From contig NZ_CP084032.1 of assembly GCF_020181655.1 (NCBI RefSeq), forward strand, positions 248,001 to 312,000: DNA of 64,000 nt, in the 5' to 3' direction. Below, piece after piece: positions 13,131 through 20,957 of this stretch. The stretch comes from Pectobacterium colocasium (GTDB lineage Bacteria; Pseudomonadota; Gammaproteobacteria; Enterobacterales; Enterobacteriaceae). The translations under genes and the position numbers were made by a program. Positions within the stretch are counted from its first letter, which is position 1; the number at the start of each line of letters is the position of its first letter. The notes below the pieces were generated by a model that saw nothing but the letters and a program-made list of their open reading frames with translations, was not told where the DNA came from and did no database searches.

Positions 13131-14225
13131 TCAGTGTGACTTGTGTCCGGTGTTAAAACGATTTTCAAGATGCTGGCTATAACGCGACATGCTGAAACAG
13201 AAAATCCAATAGACCATGGCGGCGAAGACATAGCCTTCTGTCGACATACCTAGCCAGGTGGGATCGACCGTGGCCTGTTGGATGCTGCTGAAGAGATCGA
13301 AAAGGCCGATGATGATCACCAGACTCGTGTCTTTAAAGAGAGAAATAATGGTATTCACCAGACCCGGGATAACCATTTTCAGCGCTTGTGGGAGAATGAC
13401 CAGGCCCTGCATACGCCAATAGCCTAAGCCCAGAGATTCAGCGGCTTCATACTGTCCTTTAGGTAGCGCCTGCAAGCCACCGCGAACGACCTCGGCGACA
13501 TAGGCGGACTGGAATAAAATCACGCCGACTAGCGCCCTTAGCAGTTTGTCGATAGTCGTGCCCTCCGTTAAAAACAGCGGCAGCATCACGGAGGACATAA
13601 AAAGCACGGTGATAAGCGGTACGCCGCGCCAGAATTCGATGAAGACAACGGAAAGCATACGCACAATCGGCAGTGTGGAACGGCGGCCTAATGCGAGCAA
13701 GATGCCAAGTGGTAACGCACCCGCGATACCCACGGCGGCGATAATCAGCGTTAACGTTAACCCGCCCCACTGATAGGTTTCCACTCGGCTAAGTCCGCCA
13801 AAACCGCCGTAAAGTAACCACCATGCAATGAGCGGATACACCATCGCCCAGACCGCAATGTAGCGCCCGCGATAGGGAATGCTTTTCAGAAACATCGGCA
13901 GGATACTCAGCAACCCGATAGTGAGCGCAAAGTTGATACGCCAGACTTCCGCAGCCGGATACAGGCCATACATGAAATGACCAAATCTTTCATGAATGAA
14001 GACCCAACAAGCGCCATCACGCGTACAGTCATTGCGGGTGGTGCCAATCCAATTCGCCTGAAAGATCGCCCAGTTGAGCAGCGGCGGTATGGCAACCCAC
14101 AATAGCCAGAGGCAAAACAGCGTTAGCAGGCTATTGCTGATACTGGAGAAGAGATTACGTCGAGCCCATAACATCGCTCTGAAAAGAGAGGACTGACGGC
14201 CTTGCGTATAATGGTTCATCGTCAT
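13131..14225 (-). CDS. aapM: amino acid ABC transporter permease (YhdY/AapM)
   Basis: Inner-membrane permease of the polar amino acid family, 364 residues, with several hydrophobic segments and the HisM-type loop [22 protein letters not shown] that docks with the ATPase. A long N-terminal domain with the periplasmic segment [14 protein letters not shown] is typical of AapM/BztC-type proteins. The ATG at 14225 is used; MNHY two codons later is possible. It lies between aapQ (9-base gap) and aapP (8-base gap), so all are one transcript. Confidence 0.94.
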   Translation of the reverse strand: MTMNHYTQGRQSSLFRAMLWARRNLFSSISNSLLTLFCLWLLWVAIPPLLNWAIFQANWIGTTRNDCTRDGACWVFIHERFGHFMYGLYPAAEVWRINFALTIGLLSILPMFLKSIPYRGRYIAVWAMVYPLIAWWLLYGGFGGLSRVETYQWGGLTLTLIIAAVGIAGALPLGILLALGRRSTLPIVRMLSVVFIEFWRGVPLITVLFMSSVMLPLFLTEGTTIDKLLRALVGVILFQSAYVAEVVRGGLQALPKGQYEAAESLGLGYWRMQGLVILPQALKMVIPGLVNTIISLFKDTSLVIIIGLFDLFSSIQQATVDPTWLGMSTEGYVFAAMVYWIFCFSMSRYSQHLENRFNTGHKSH

Positions 14226-14234
14226 GACGTCCTC

Positions 14235-15413
14235 TTAGCGTTCGACTAATGCGATCTTTCGGTTATACAGATTCATCAGCAGCGAAATCAGCAGGCTGAT
14301 AATGAGGTAGACCGACATGGTAATGGCGATGGTCTCAATGGCCTGGCCGGTCTGATTGAGAACCGTTCCTGCGAACAGCGACACCATATCGGGATAGCCA
14401 ATGGCGGCAGCCAGTGAAGAGTTCTTCACAATATTCAGATACTGGCTGGTGAGTGGCGGAATGATGACGCGCAGCGCCTGTGGGAGGATCACTTTGCGTA
14501 GCGTAACGGGATTTGGCAACCCGAGAGAACGTGCCGCCTCATGTTGACCGTGGGAAACCGATTGGATACCTGAACGAATGATCTCGGCGATAAACGATGA
14601 GGTGTAGACCGAAAGCGCGACGGTTAATGCCGCCAGTTCAGGGATCAACACCATACCACCACGGAAATTGAAGCCTTTCAATTCCGGCATATCCCAGTGA
14701 AAAGCGGAGCCGAAAATCAAATGACTGAGTGCGCACAGCACAAGCAACAGGCCTAACGCCAGCGGCCAGGTTCTGCGTGGCTGGCCGGTTAACGCGTGGT
14801 AGCGCCGGTTACGCCGAAAGACGACCCATGCCACAACTGCTGCGATCAGCAGAGAAAGGAAAAATGCCGCCGCGCCTGGCCCCAATTCAGGAGAGGGTAG
14901 ATAAAAGCCCCGATTGCTGAGGAACGCGATATCAAAGGCGCTGATCGACTGGCGTGGCCCCGGCAAATTTCGTAGTACCGCAAAGTACCAAAAGAAGATC
15001 TGCAATAGCGGTGGAATATTACGAAATATCTCGATGTAAACGTTGGATATTTTTCGCAGTAACCAGTTATCGGACAGTCGGGCAAGGCCAACGGTAAAGC
15101 CGAGAATCGATGCAAACACGATACACAATGCTGAAACCAGCAGTGTGTTGAATAACCCAACAAGAAAAACGCGGGCGTAGGTGTCGCCTTGTTGATAGTC
15201 AATCAGGTGCTGGACGATGCCAAAGCCGGCGCTTTTATTCAGAAAATCAAAGCCAGAGGTGATGCCCCTCTGTGCCAGATTGGTTACGGTGTTGTGCAAC
15301 AGGTAGGCTGCGACAGCCAATACCGCGATCACAACGACAATTTGATACAGCCAGGCGCGCACCGCTGGGTTAGTCAGTGATAAATCACCTTTTACGGTTG
15401 GGCGTTGTAGCAT
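14235..15413 (-). CDS. aapQ: amino acid ABC transporter permease (YhdX/AapQ)
   Basis: Second permease of the importer. The frame is open to 15521, but that would overlap aapJ. The ATG at 15413 (MLQRPTVKGDLSLTNP) has GAGG about 7 bases upstream and gives 392 residues, close to the 393 of E. coli YhdX. The docking loop EIIRSGIQSVSHGQHEAARSLG and several membrane segments are visible. A stem-loop in the 65-base gap after aapJ probably lowers its expression relative to the binding protein. Confidence 0.93.
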   Translation of the reverse strand: MLQRPTVKGDLSLTNPAVRAWLYQIVVVIAVLAVAAYLLHNTVTNLAQRGITSGFDFLNKSAGFGIVQHLIDYQQGDTYARVFLVGLFNTLLVSALCIVFASILGFTVGLARLSDNWLLRKISNVYIEIFRNIPPLLQIFFWYFAVLRNLPGPRQSISAFDIAFLSNRGFYLPSPELGPGAAAFFLSLLIAAVVAWVVFRRNRRYHALTGQPRRTWPLALGLLLVLCALSHLIFGSAFHWDMPELKGFNFRGGMVLIPELAALTVALSVYTSSFIAEIIRSGIQSVSHGQHEAARSLGLPNPVTLRKVILPQALRVIIPPLTSQYLNIVKNSSLAAAIGYPDMVSLFAGTVLNQTGQAIETIAITMSVYLIISLLISLLMNLYNRKIALVER

Positions 15414-15440
15414 GCTGGAACCTCGATGCGGGGTACTGAA

Positions 15441-15463
15441 GGGCGCAGCCATACGCTGCGCCC
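15441..15463 (-). promoter_or_regulatory. intercistronic stem-loop aapJ/aapQ
   Basis: GGGCGCAGC, a 5-base loop and GCTGCGCCC make a perfect 9-pair stem between aapJ and aapQ. On the minus strand it is not followed by a T-run, so it looks more like an mRNA-stabilising or partial-termination structure than a full terminator. Such elements commonly raise binding-protein over permease levels in ABC operons (inference). Confidence 0.7.
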
Positions 15464-15478
15464 GGTTTTTTCTGATAA

Positions 15479-16504
15479 TTAACGTACCGCTGGCGCGTAC
15501 TGGATCCCGCCTTTGTTCCACAGTTCGTTCAGGCCGCGCTTAATTTTCAGCTCACTGCCCATACCGACATTACGTTCAAAGATTTCGCCGTAGTTACCGA
15601 CTTGTTTGATGATTTTAAATGCCCAATCGTTTGGTAATTTGAGATCTTTACCATAGCTGCCTTCGTGACCCAGCAGGTGAGACATATCTGGCGTAGTCGG
15701 TTTTGCTGCCAACTGATCGACGTTTTTCGAGGTCACACCCATCTCTTCGGCGTTCAGCATGGCGAATAATGTCCAGCGCACGATAGAGAACCACTCTTCA
15801 TCACCACGGCGTACCACCGGGCCCAGCGGCTCTTTAGAAATGACTTCTGGCAGAACGATAAACTCAGCAGGTTTGCTCAGCTTGATGCGCAGCGCGTACA
15901 GCTGTGACTGGTCGGATGCCAGCGTATCGCAGCGACCAGATTCCAGCGCTTTGGCGCTTTCATCAGAGCGGTCGAACGTGACAGGGGTGTACTGCATTTT
16001 ATGGGTCTTGAAGTAATCTGCGACGTTCAGCTCGGTATCGGTACCGGCCTGAATACAAACGGTTGCGCCATCCAGCTCTTTTGCACTGGTTAAGCCTGCT
16101 TTGTTGTGCGTCAGGAAGCCAATACCGTCGTAGTAAGTGACACCGGTAAAGAGCATACCCATGCCGCCGTCGCGGGAAGATGTCCACGTGGTGTTACGTG
16201 ACAGCACGTCAACTTCACCGGATTGCAGCGCGGTAAAGCGTTCCTTCGCCGTCAGCGGCGTATATTTAACTTTATTGGCATCGCCGAATACGGCTGCGGC
16301 AAGGCCGCGACACACGTCAACATCAATACCGGAGTATTTACCGCTTGCATCGGCATAGGAAAAACCGGGTAAGCCATCGCTGATACCGCATTGCACAAAT
16401 CCTTTCTTCTGAATGGCGTCCAGTGTTGCACCAGCATGGGCTTGATTGATTGCGGCAAAGAGTGACGCGCCAGCAACCAGAGTAGAAATCACTATTCTTT
16501 TCAT
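15479..16504 (-). CDS. aapJ: general L-amino acid binding protein (YhdW/AapJ)
   Basis: Periplasmic solute-binding protein (SBP_bac_3 family) of the AapJQMP importer. The ATG at 16504 gives MKRIVISTLVAGASLFAAI, a signal peptide with likely cleavage after AHA near residue 22, and 341 residues, the length of YhdW. A nearby ATG two codons upstream is too close to the AGGA ribosome site. Family blocks include GFVQCGISDGLPGFSYAD and GVTYYDGIGF. It is the first gene of the operon, behind a sigma-54 promoter. Confidence 0.95.
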   Translation of the reverse strand: MKRIVISTLVAGASLFAAINQAHAGATLDAIQKKGFVQCGISDGLPGFSYADASGKYSGIDVDVCRGLAAAVFGDANKVKYTPLTAKERFTALQSGEVDVLSRNTTWTSSRDGGMGMLFTGVTYYDGIGFLTHNKAGLTSAKELDGATVCIQAGTDTELNVADYFKTHKMQYTPVTFDRSDESAKALESGRCDTLASDQSQLYALRIKLSKPAEFIVLPEVISKEPLGPVVRRGDEEWFSIVRWTLFAMLNAEEMGVTSKNVDQLAAKPTTPDMSHLLGHEGSYGKDLKLPNDWAFKIIKQVGNYGEIFERNVGMGSELKIKRGLNELWNKGGIQYAPAVR

Positions 16505-16532
16505 AATCATCCTAGCGTCTAGAGTTATTTGC

Positions 16533-16570
16533 TGTTTTTGAAGTACACAATTGTTTTTGACGTACACAAT
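16533..16570. repeat. tandem 19-base repeat upstream of aapJ
   Basis: TGTTTTTGAAGTACACAAT (16533-16551) is followed directly by a second copy (16552-16570) with one mismatch (A to C). It lies in the aapJ leader, 29-66 bases before the start codon and downstream of the sigma-54 promoter, so it should be transcribed. Each unit contains GTACAC. Confidence 0.85.
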
Positions 16571-16616
16571 AAGGTGCACCATACCTGTCTGTCGGGATGC
16601 CGACGTGAGCAGAGCG

Positions 16617-16634
16617 AAGCAAATAAAATGCCAA
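16617..16634 (-). promoter_or_regulatory. sigma-54 (-24/-12) promoter of aapJQMP
   Basis: The minus strand reads TTGGCATTTTATTTGCTT. It has the invariant GG and GC with exactly ten bases between, against the consensus TGGCACG-N4-TTGC. The E. coli yhdWXYZ operon belongs to the Ntr response, which fits. Transcription would start near 16607, leaving a leader of about 100 bases. Confidence 0.75.
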
Positions 16635-16710
16635 TTTTCTATTTGCTTGATAATGAAGACGAAATGAAAGGCTTATTGATCTAAATAGGTAATTCTAAAT
16701 GGGTATGTTC

Positions 16711-16755
16711 GCACCGTGACAAATGCAAAGAGGGCGGTGCGCCCTCTTTTGGTGC
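16711..16755. promoter_or_regulatory. possible NtrC half-sites
   Basis: GCACC (16711-16715), GGTGC (16736-16740) and GGTGC (16751-16755) resemble halves of the NtrC site TGCACN6GGTGCA. They lie about 104-150 bases upstream of the predicted sigma-54 start, the usual enhancer distance. The last two are part of an exact GGTGCGCC direct repeat with a 15-base period. A hairpin AAAGAGGGC/GCCCTCTTT (16727-16749) overlaps them. No single site matches the full dyad. Confidence 0.4.
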
Positions 16756-16858
16756 GCCGAAATAGAGTGTGCGAGGCTACCTCAGCCAATATACGCATTT
16801 TTCTGGTATGGGGAGTCGTCGTTCTAGCTGCTTTAAAAGCGGAGTGACTGCGAGGGAG

Positions 16859-16888
16859 CATCAGCCCAGCGGAGTGCATAGGCTGATG
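16859..16888 (-). terminator. hairpin after the ABC permease gene
   Basis: CATCAGCC and GGCTGATG (16859-16866 and 16881-16888) can pair 7 bases past the permease stop. There is no T-run on the minus strand, so this may be a factor-dependent end or an RNA-protecting structure. No ATPase gene follows; the next gene is aapJ, 390 bases away. Confidence 0.4.
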
Positions 16889-16894
16889 TCGGCA

Positions 16895-17560
16895 TTAGTG
16901 TGCGATATGGCGCTGATAATACTTTTCGAGTTTCACCTGTAGCTGGCTCAGTACGGTGCTGAACATCAAGTAAATCAACGCTGCTTCGATATACAGAATC
17001 AGAGGCTCATAGGTAACGGAAACGATGCGCTGAGCGGATAAAAACATCTCCGGTACGGTAATCACGGCAGCCAGCGACGTATCCTTGATTAAGGAGATAA
17101 ACGTATTGGAAAGCGGCGGTAGCGACACGAAAACGGATTGCGGGAAGATGACCCAGCGAATCGCCTGCCTGCCGTTCATGCCGAGAGAATAGGCGGCATT
17201 CCATTGGCCTTTCGGGACAGACAAAATGGCTCCACGGACGATTTCCGAGCTGTAGGCACCCACACTGATGGTGAAGCCAATGAGCGCAGCGGGGAAGGCA
17301 TCGAGAGTAATCCCCGCGCTGGGCAGCCCATAAAAAATCAGGAAAAGCTGCACCAGTAACGGCGTGCCACGAATAACCCAAACGTAGAAATCACCCAGCC
17401 ATTTCAGCGGCTTCGGGCCATAAAGGCGAACCAGCGCGATGAGAATGCCGAGGGCTAAGCCAAAGATGAAAGACAGAATCGCCAGAGGGACGGTAAATTT
17501 AAGTCCCGCAGACAGCAGACTCCAAAAGGAGTCTGCCATGAGTTGTAGCCAAGGCGGCAT
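16895..17560 (-). CDS. amino acid (cystine-type) ABC permease
   Basis: Inner-membrane permease of 221 residues, close in type to TcyL/YecS and HisM. The docking loop EIVRGAILSVPKGQWNAAYSLG is intact, and about five hydrophobic segments are present. GGAG lies about 10 bases before the ATG. It follows its binding protein after 42 bases. Only these two genes form the unit, so it needs an ATPase from elsewhere. Cystine or another polar amino acid is the likely substrate, from general resemblance only. Confidence 0.85.
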   Translation of the reverse strand: MPPWLQLMADSFWSLLSAGLKFTVPLAILSFIFGLALGILIALVRLYGPKPLKWLGDFYVWVIRGTPLLVQLFLIFYGLPSAGITLDAFPAALIGFTISVGAYSSEIVRGAILSVPKGQWNAAYSLGMNGRQAIRWVIFPQSVFVSLPPLSNTFISLIKDTSLAAVITVPEMFLSAQRIVSVTYEPLILYIEAALIYLMFSTVLSQLQVKLEKYYQRHIAH

Positions 17561-17602
17561 GAAAACGAGCTCCGATAACGGTATGCGCTGATAACAGTGC
17601 GA

Positions 17603-18370
17603 TTATTGAGAAACATCCTCCCCGAAGTATCGCACAGATATGGTTTTATAGGTGCCGTCTGCTTTGATTTCATCCAGAGCTTTATTCAATGCTTCCACTA
17701 GTGGTGCCTGATTCTTACGCACCAGAATCGCGGAAGGTTCGCCGTCTTTTGAGGTCGCTGCAATCTTCACGTTGGCATCTGGCTTCTGCTTTTTGAAATC
17801 CAGGAATGACAGATTGTCGTTCAACGTGGCGTCCGCACGGCCGCTGAGAACCAGATCCAGCGACTGATTAAAGCCGTCCGTCGGCACAATGTCCGCGCCG
17901 TAGCTGGTGGCTTGTTTAGAGTAATTGCTGGTCAGGCTTTGTGCTGATTTTTTGCCTTTCAAATCGCTGAAATCTTTAATGGTGGTGTTATCGCCACGGA
18001 CAACCAGCACCGCTTTGGAGTCGATATACGGCTTGGAGAAATCATACTTGGCCTGGCGCTCTTTGGTCACACCAACCTGATTGATGACCGCATCGTAGCG
18101 CTTGGCATCAATACCGGCGATTAAGCCGTCCCAACGTCCTTCAATGAACTGGGCTTTTACGCCGAGCTTTTCTGCCACCGCGCGGCCAATATCCACATCG
18201 AAGCCAACCAACTGGCCTGATTTATCATGATAGGTATAAGGTGCGTAGGTGCCCTCTGTGCCGATCTTGATAACCCCTGCGGACTTGATGGCGCTAAGGT
18301 CATCGGCATGAGCGAATACGCTGGTAGCAAGCAGGGCGCTGGTCAGTAAAGCAAAACGTATTTTTTTCAT
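17603..18370 (-). CDS. amino acid (cystine-type) ABC binding protein
   Basis: Periplasmic binding protein (SBP_bac_3), 255 residues from the ATG at 18370, which has AGGA 7 bases upstream. The signal peptide is MKKIRFALLTSALLATSVFA, with cleavage after AHA. IKIGTEGTYAPYTYHD and the GFDVDIGRAVAEKLGV block are typical of FliY/TcyJ-type proteins. It heads a two-gene unit with the permease at 16895. The E. coli tcy cluster also has dcyD and the tcyN ATPase; neither is here. Confidence 0.88.
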   Translation of the reverse strand: MKKIRFALLTSALLATSVFAHADDLSAIKSAGVIKIGTEGTYAPYTYHDKSGQLVGFDVDIGRAVAEKLGVKAQFIEGRWDGLIAGIDAKRYDAVINQVGVTKERQAKYDFSKPYIDSKAVLVVRGDNTTIKDFSDLKGKKSAQSLTSNYSKQATSYGADIVPTDGFNQSLDLVLSGRADATLNDNLSFLDFKKQKPDANVKIAATSKDGEPSAILVRKNQAPLVEALNKALDEIKADGTYKTISVRYFGEDVSQ

Positions 18371-18451
18371 TATGAATTCCTGTGAGTGGAGTGCAGTGAT
18401 GTGCTTATAACTTTTGTTAATAATTAATCTACTAGACAATACATCTGATTA

Positions 18452-18476
18452 TAAATCACGTTGTGTGATGGTTTAT
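18452..18476. promoter_or_regulatory. operator-like palindrome upstream of the cystine-type importer
   Basis: ATCAC-GTTGT-GTGAT (18455-18469) is flanked by TATAAA and TTTATA, giving an imperfect dyad about 95 bases before the binding-protein start. The remainder of 18371-18657 is AT-rich and non-coding. The regulator is unknown. Confidence 0.4.
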
Positions 18477-18657
18477 AGCAGAAGTGAATATAGTGCATGT
18501 GTTGAGAATATAGTGCGCCCGTCAGGTTTTAACCATGTTGAGTGAAAGAACGATAGAAAAAGTCTATTGCTGCTGGGAATGCTGACCAACTGTCACAATG
18601 TGCTTCTATCCTCAAAAGGACATCATTGCTTTTGCCACTACCCAGCAGGAGACAACA

Positions 18658-18765
18658 ATGAAGCTCCGCATCGCCAGTTATAACGTAGAGAACCTGTTCC
18701 ACCGTTCCGCTTCTCAACTTCCTAGGATATTACCTGATAGGCGCTTTACGGCTATGATGGCGTGA
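18658..18765 (+). pseudogene. truncated endonuclease/exonuclease/phosphatase family gene
   Basis: ATG at 18658, preceded by CAGGAG, opens a 35-codon frame starting MKLRIASYNVENLFHR. That is the N-terminal strand and metal-site Asn of EEP-fold hydrolases, normally 250-400 residues. After about 20 residues the sequence loses resemblance and stops at 18763. This looks like a 5' stub with its own ribosome site whose body was deleted, ending where the accessory patch begins. Confidence 0.7.
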
Positions 18766-18802
18766 GAAAATAGAGCGATGATAGCCATATAAACCGAGGA
18801 AG

Positions 18803-19207
18803 ATGATGAGCAAGCAAGGATTAGAGCAATATCCAGACGCGTTGCGCTGGTCATTTGGTGACAGCCCCGAGCTGGCGGATGAGCTTTTGCAACTGGTACT
18901 CGAAGGGCATAAAACGGCAACCTGTAGCTCGTATCACGCGTTTAAAAACGAGGAAACGCCACAGGTCGGCGATTACAACATCGTTCTGGACGGTGCCGGA
19001 CAGCCTTCCTGCGTAATCCGCACGCGCTCGTTAACGCTGGTGCGCTACTGTGATGTGACGGCCGAGATGGCGGCGAAAGAGGGCGAAGGAGACAAAAGCC
19101 TGGCTTTCTGGCGTGAAGGTCATCAGACATTTTTCGAACGAGAAGGTACCTTCGCCCCAGATATGCTGCTGGTGTTTGAAGAGTTTGAGCTGATTGAGGT
19201 GTTTTGA
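18803..19207 (+). CDS. ASCH domain protein (DUF984)
   Basis: Small cytoplasmic protein of 134 residues with an ASCH (PUA-like, RNA-binding) fold. The signature is LVLEGHKTATCSSYHAF near residues 32-48, followed by GDYNIVLDGAGQPSCVIRT and the conserved WREGHQTFF. A TA/GC-balanced composition contrasts with the AT-rich genes that follow. GAGGAAG precedes two adjacent ATGs; either may be used. Some relatives act on modified nucleosides or RNA, but no specific role can be given. It stands alone. Confidence 0.85.
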   Translation: MMSKQGLEQYPDALRWSFGDSPELADELLQLVLEGHKTATCSSYHAFKNEETPQVGDYNIVLDGAGQPSCVIRTRSLTLVRYCDVTAEMAAKEGEGDKSLAFWREGHQTFFEREGTFAPDMLLVFEEFELIEVF

Positions 19208-19428
19208 TTCAGGATTAGCAGGCATAAAGAATCTGGTGATTACTTCCAGCATTTTTAAAAGCAATTATCTGTTGTGATTTATTTATCTTATGATTTGTAT
19301 AAATAATGATTTTAGAGTAACTAGTATCCGGTGGCGGATACGAATCATTACATAATACGTCGGAAGAAATAAAATCCAATAGATTATTAAGTAGGTATGT
19401 TAATTATCTAAAAATTCTATTTATAGTA

Positions 19429-19463
19429 CACAACCTGACTAGTCTAGCCAGGTTGTGTTATTT
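19429..19463 (+). terminator. strong hairpin before the kinase/phosphatase pair
   Basis: CACAACCTG (19429-19437) and CAGGTTGTG (19449-19457) pair perfectly across an 11-base loop and are followed by TTATTTTTG on the plus strand. It may end the ASCH transcript and, less well, the minus-strand phosphatase transcript whose stop is 20 bases away. The rest of 19208-19476 is AT-rich with no gene. Confidence 0.65.
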
Positions 19464-19476
19464 TTGTAATTGGTTG

Positions 19477-20223
19477 TTAAATATCTTGGGATCTGAATTT
19501 TACCGAGATAAGCGAATAGTCATCAATGGGGGGGCCATTTTCAATTCTTTTCTTCAAACTTGAACTGAAGCGTGAAGGCTCTGATAATGTGTTAAGAGAA
19601 AAGCGTGGTCTCTTTTCCCAAAATGAATGTGCACCATCAGACATAATGAAAATAGATAAATCCCCATATTCATCTGCTAATTCTTTGAATGTGAAATTAA
19701 TAATGTTGTATTTTAGATCTAACGTTTTTGAAATGGCTGTTGTTAGTATATTTTTTCCTTTTGCATTTTTAAGTTGACGAGAAGTAAAAACCCCATTATC
19801 TATATAAGCTTGATGTTGAGTATGATCTTTGGTTAACTGGTTTAATTTTGATTGTCTTTTTATATATAATCTGCAATCGCCAATATGACCAATAATAACT
19901 GACTCTTGAGTGACATAGCACAATGTTAATGTACTTGCCGCATTAACATATTCTTTTTCGACTTCGCTTATTTTTTTTAGATCATCTTTGAGATTCGAAA
20001 ATAAGCTTATAAAGTCACTTTCTATTTCATTTACGAAGTTTTTAGCTAGATAGTCTACAACCCTTTGAGATGCTTTATCTCCACCTTTATATCCGCCCAG
20101 CCCATCAGCAATAGCAAAAAGATAGCCATTATTTATTTTTAATGGGGGAAGAATGGTATCTTGGTTGGTTTTATTATTTTCTTTTGAAAATGAAAAAAAT
20201 GAAGCTGATGTTAAATTTAACAT
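19477..20223 (-). CDS. PP2C-family Ser/Thr protein phosphatase
   Basis: Predicted soluble metal-dependent phosphatase of 248 residues. The PP2C motifs appear in order: NQD (20-22), ADGLGGYKGG (39-48), IGDCRLY, TKDH, SDGAHSFW and the terminal DDYSLI, so the metal-binding aspartates are present and activity is likely. There is no signal peptide or membrane segment. It starts 2 bases after the kinase stop and is surely cotranslated with it. Base composition is far more AT-rich than the core genes, a sign of transfer. It probably reverses the kinase's action. Confidence 0.88.
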   Translation of the reverse strand: MLNLTSASFFSFSKENNKTNQDTILPPLKINNGYLFAIADGLGGYKGGDKASQRVVDYLAKNFVNEIESDFISLFSNLKDDLKKISEVEKEYVNAASTLTLCYVTQESVIIGHIGDCRLYIKRQSKLNQLTKDHTQHQAYIDNGVFTSRQLKNAKGKNILTTAISKTLDLKYNIINFTFKELADEYGDLSIFIMSDGAHSFWEKRPRFSLNTLSEPSRFSSSLKKRIENGPPIDDYSLISVKFRSQDI

Positions 20224-20225
20224 GG

Positions 20226-20957
20226 TTATATAACCTCGCCTATTCTTCTGATATCTATTATAAGTTGCTCAGCGCTGACATATCTTTTTTTTAGTTTTCT
20301 ATCAGTACTTCTTGCCACTATATCATCGAATCCATCAATATTTAATTCTTCGATTATTATACCTAGAGAGAAAATATCTGACTGTCTTGAGTATCCATCA
20401 ATAACAACATTGTGATCGAAATATTTTGGTGTTCTTGGGAAATGGCCTGCTAGTGTTAGAATTTTGCTGGCTTCGGACGGATCCATGTGTCTTGCAATTC
20501 CAAAGTCAGATATTTTATAAATTCCGTTAGAGAACTTTAATATATTTTGGGGTTTTATATCACGGTGTAGATAACCTTTGGAATGAATCCAATCTATTCC
20601 TTCTGCTATCATTAACACAATGTTTATTTTTTCTTTTCTACTTAGCTTTCCTGATTTAATTTCATTGTCTAAATTTGACTCGGCAAGCTCCATTATAAAC
20701 CATGGAGGGGTCGTATCTAGATTGCATATGAATATTTGAGCAACATTCTTATGAAGGCATAAATCTTGAAGTTTTACTTCTCTTATAAACCTTGAAATTA
20801 AGTCAGGGTCTTCATGTTGATTGATTAATATTTTTCTAGCGTATTCACCACAGATAACGTTTTGAGTGTTTTTAACTCTTACTTTTTCAACTACCCCAAA
20901 ACTACCAGTTCCGATCTGGTTCATTGGTTCTATTATGTAATTGCTATGTGGAATCAC
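20226..20957 (-). CDS. Hanks-type Ser/Thr protein kinase
   Basis: A minimal kinase domain of 243 residues with no sensor or membrane part. Visible are the glycine loop GTGSFG (16-21), the ATP lysine in YARKIL (K42), the helix-C Glu in FIREVKL (E60), HRDIKPQN (131-138) and DFG (151-153), so it should be active. The usual APE segment is replaced by PKYFDHN. The start is GTG with AGGAG 8 bases upstream. Two sampled 60-base lines have only 18 G/C each. It is paired with the PP2C gene. Defence, prophage or stress signalling are all possible. Confidence 0.9.
   Translation of the reverse strand: MIPHSNYIIEPMNQIGTGSFGVVEKVRVKNTQNVICGEYARKILINQHEDPDLISRFIREVKLQDLCLHKNVAQIFICNLDTTPPWFIMELAESNLDNEIKSGKLSRKEKINIVLMIAEGIDWIHSKGYLHRDIKPQNILKFSNGIYKISDFGIARHMDPSEASKILTLAGHFPRTPKYFDHNVVIDGYSRQSDIFSLGIIIEELNIDGFDDIVARSTDRKLKKRYVSAEQLIIDIRRIGEVI

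Noticed and set aside
19477-20957. The kinase/phosphatase pair as PpkA/PppA of a type VI secretion system or as a TerY-P triad
   Set aside because: No type VI, FHA or vWA gene lies nearby, and the kinase has no membrane or zinc-ribbon part.
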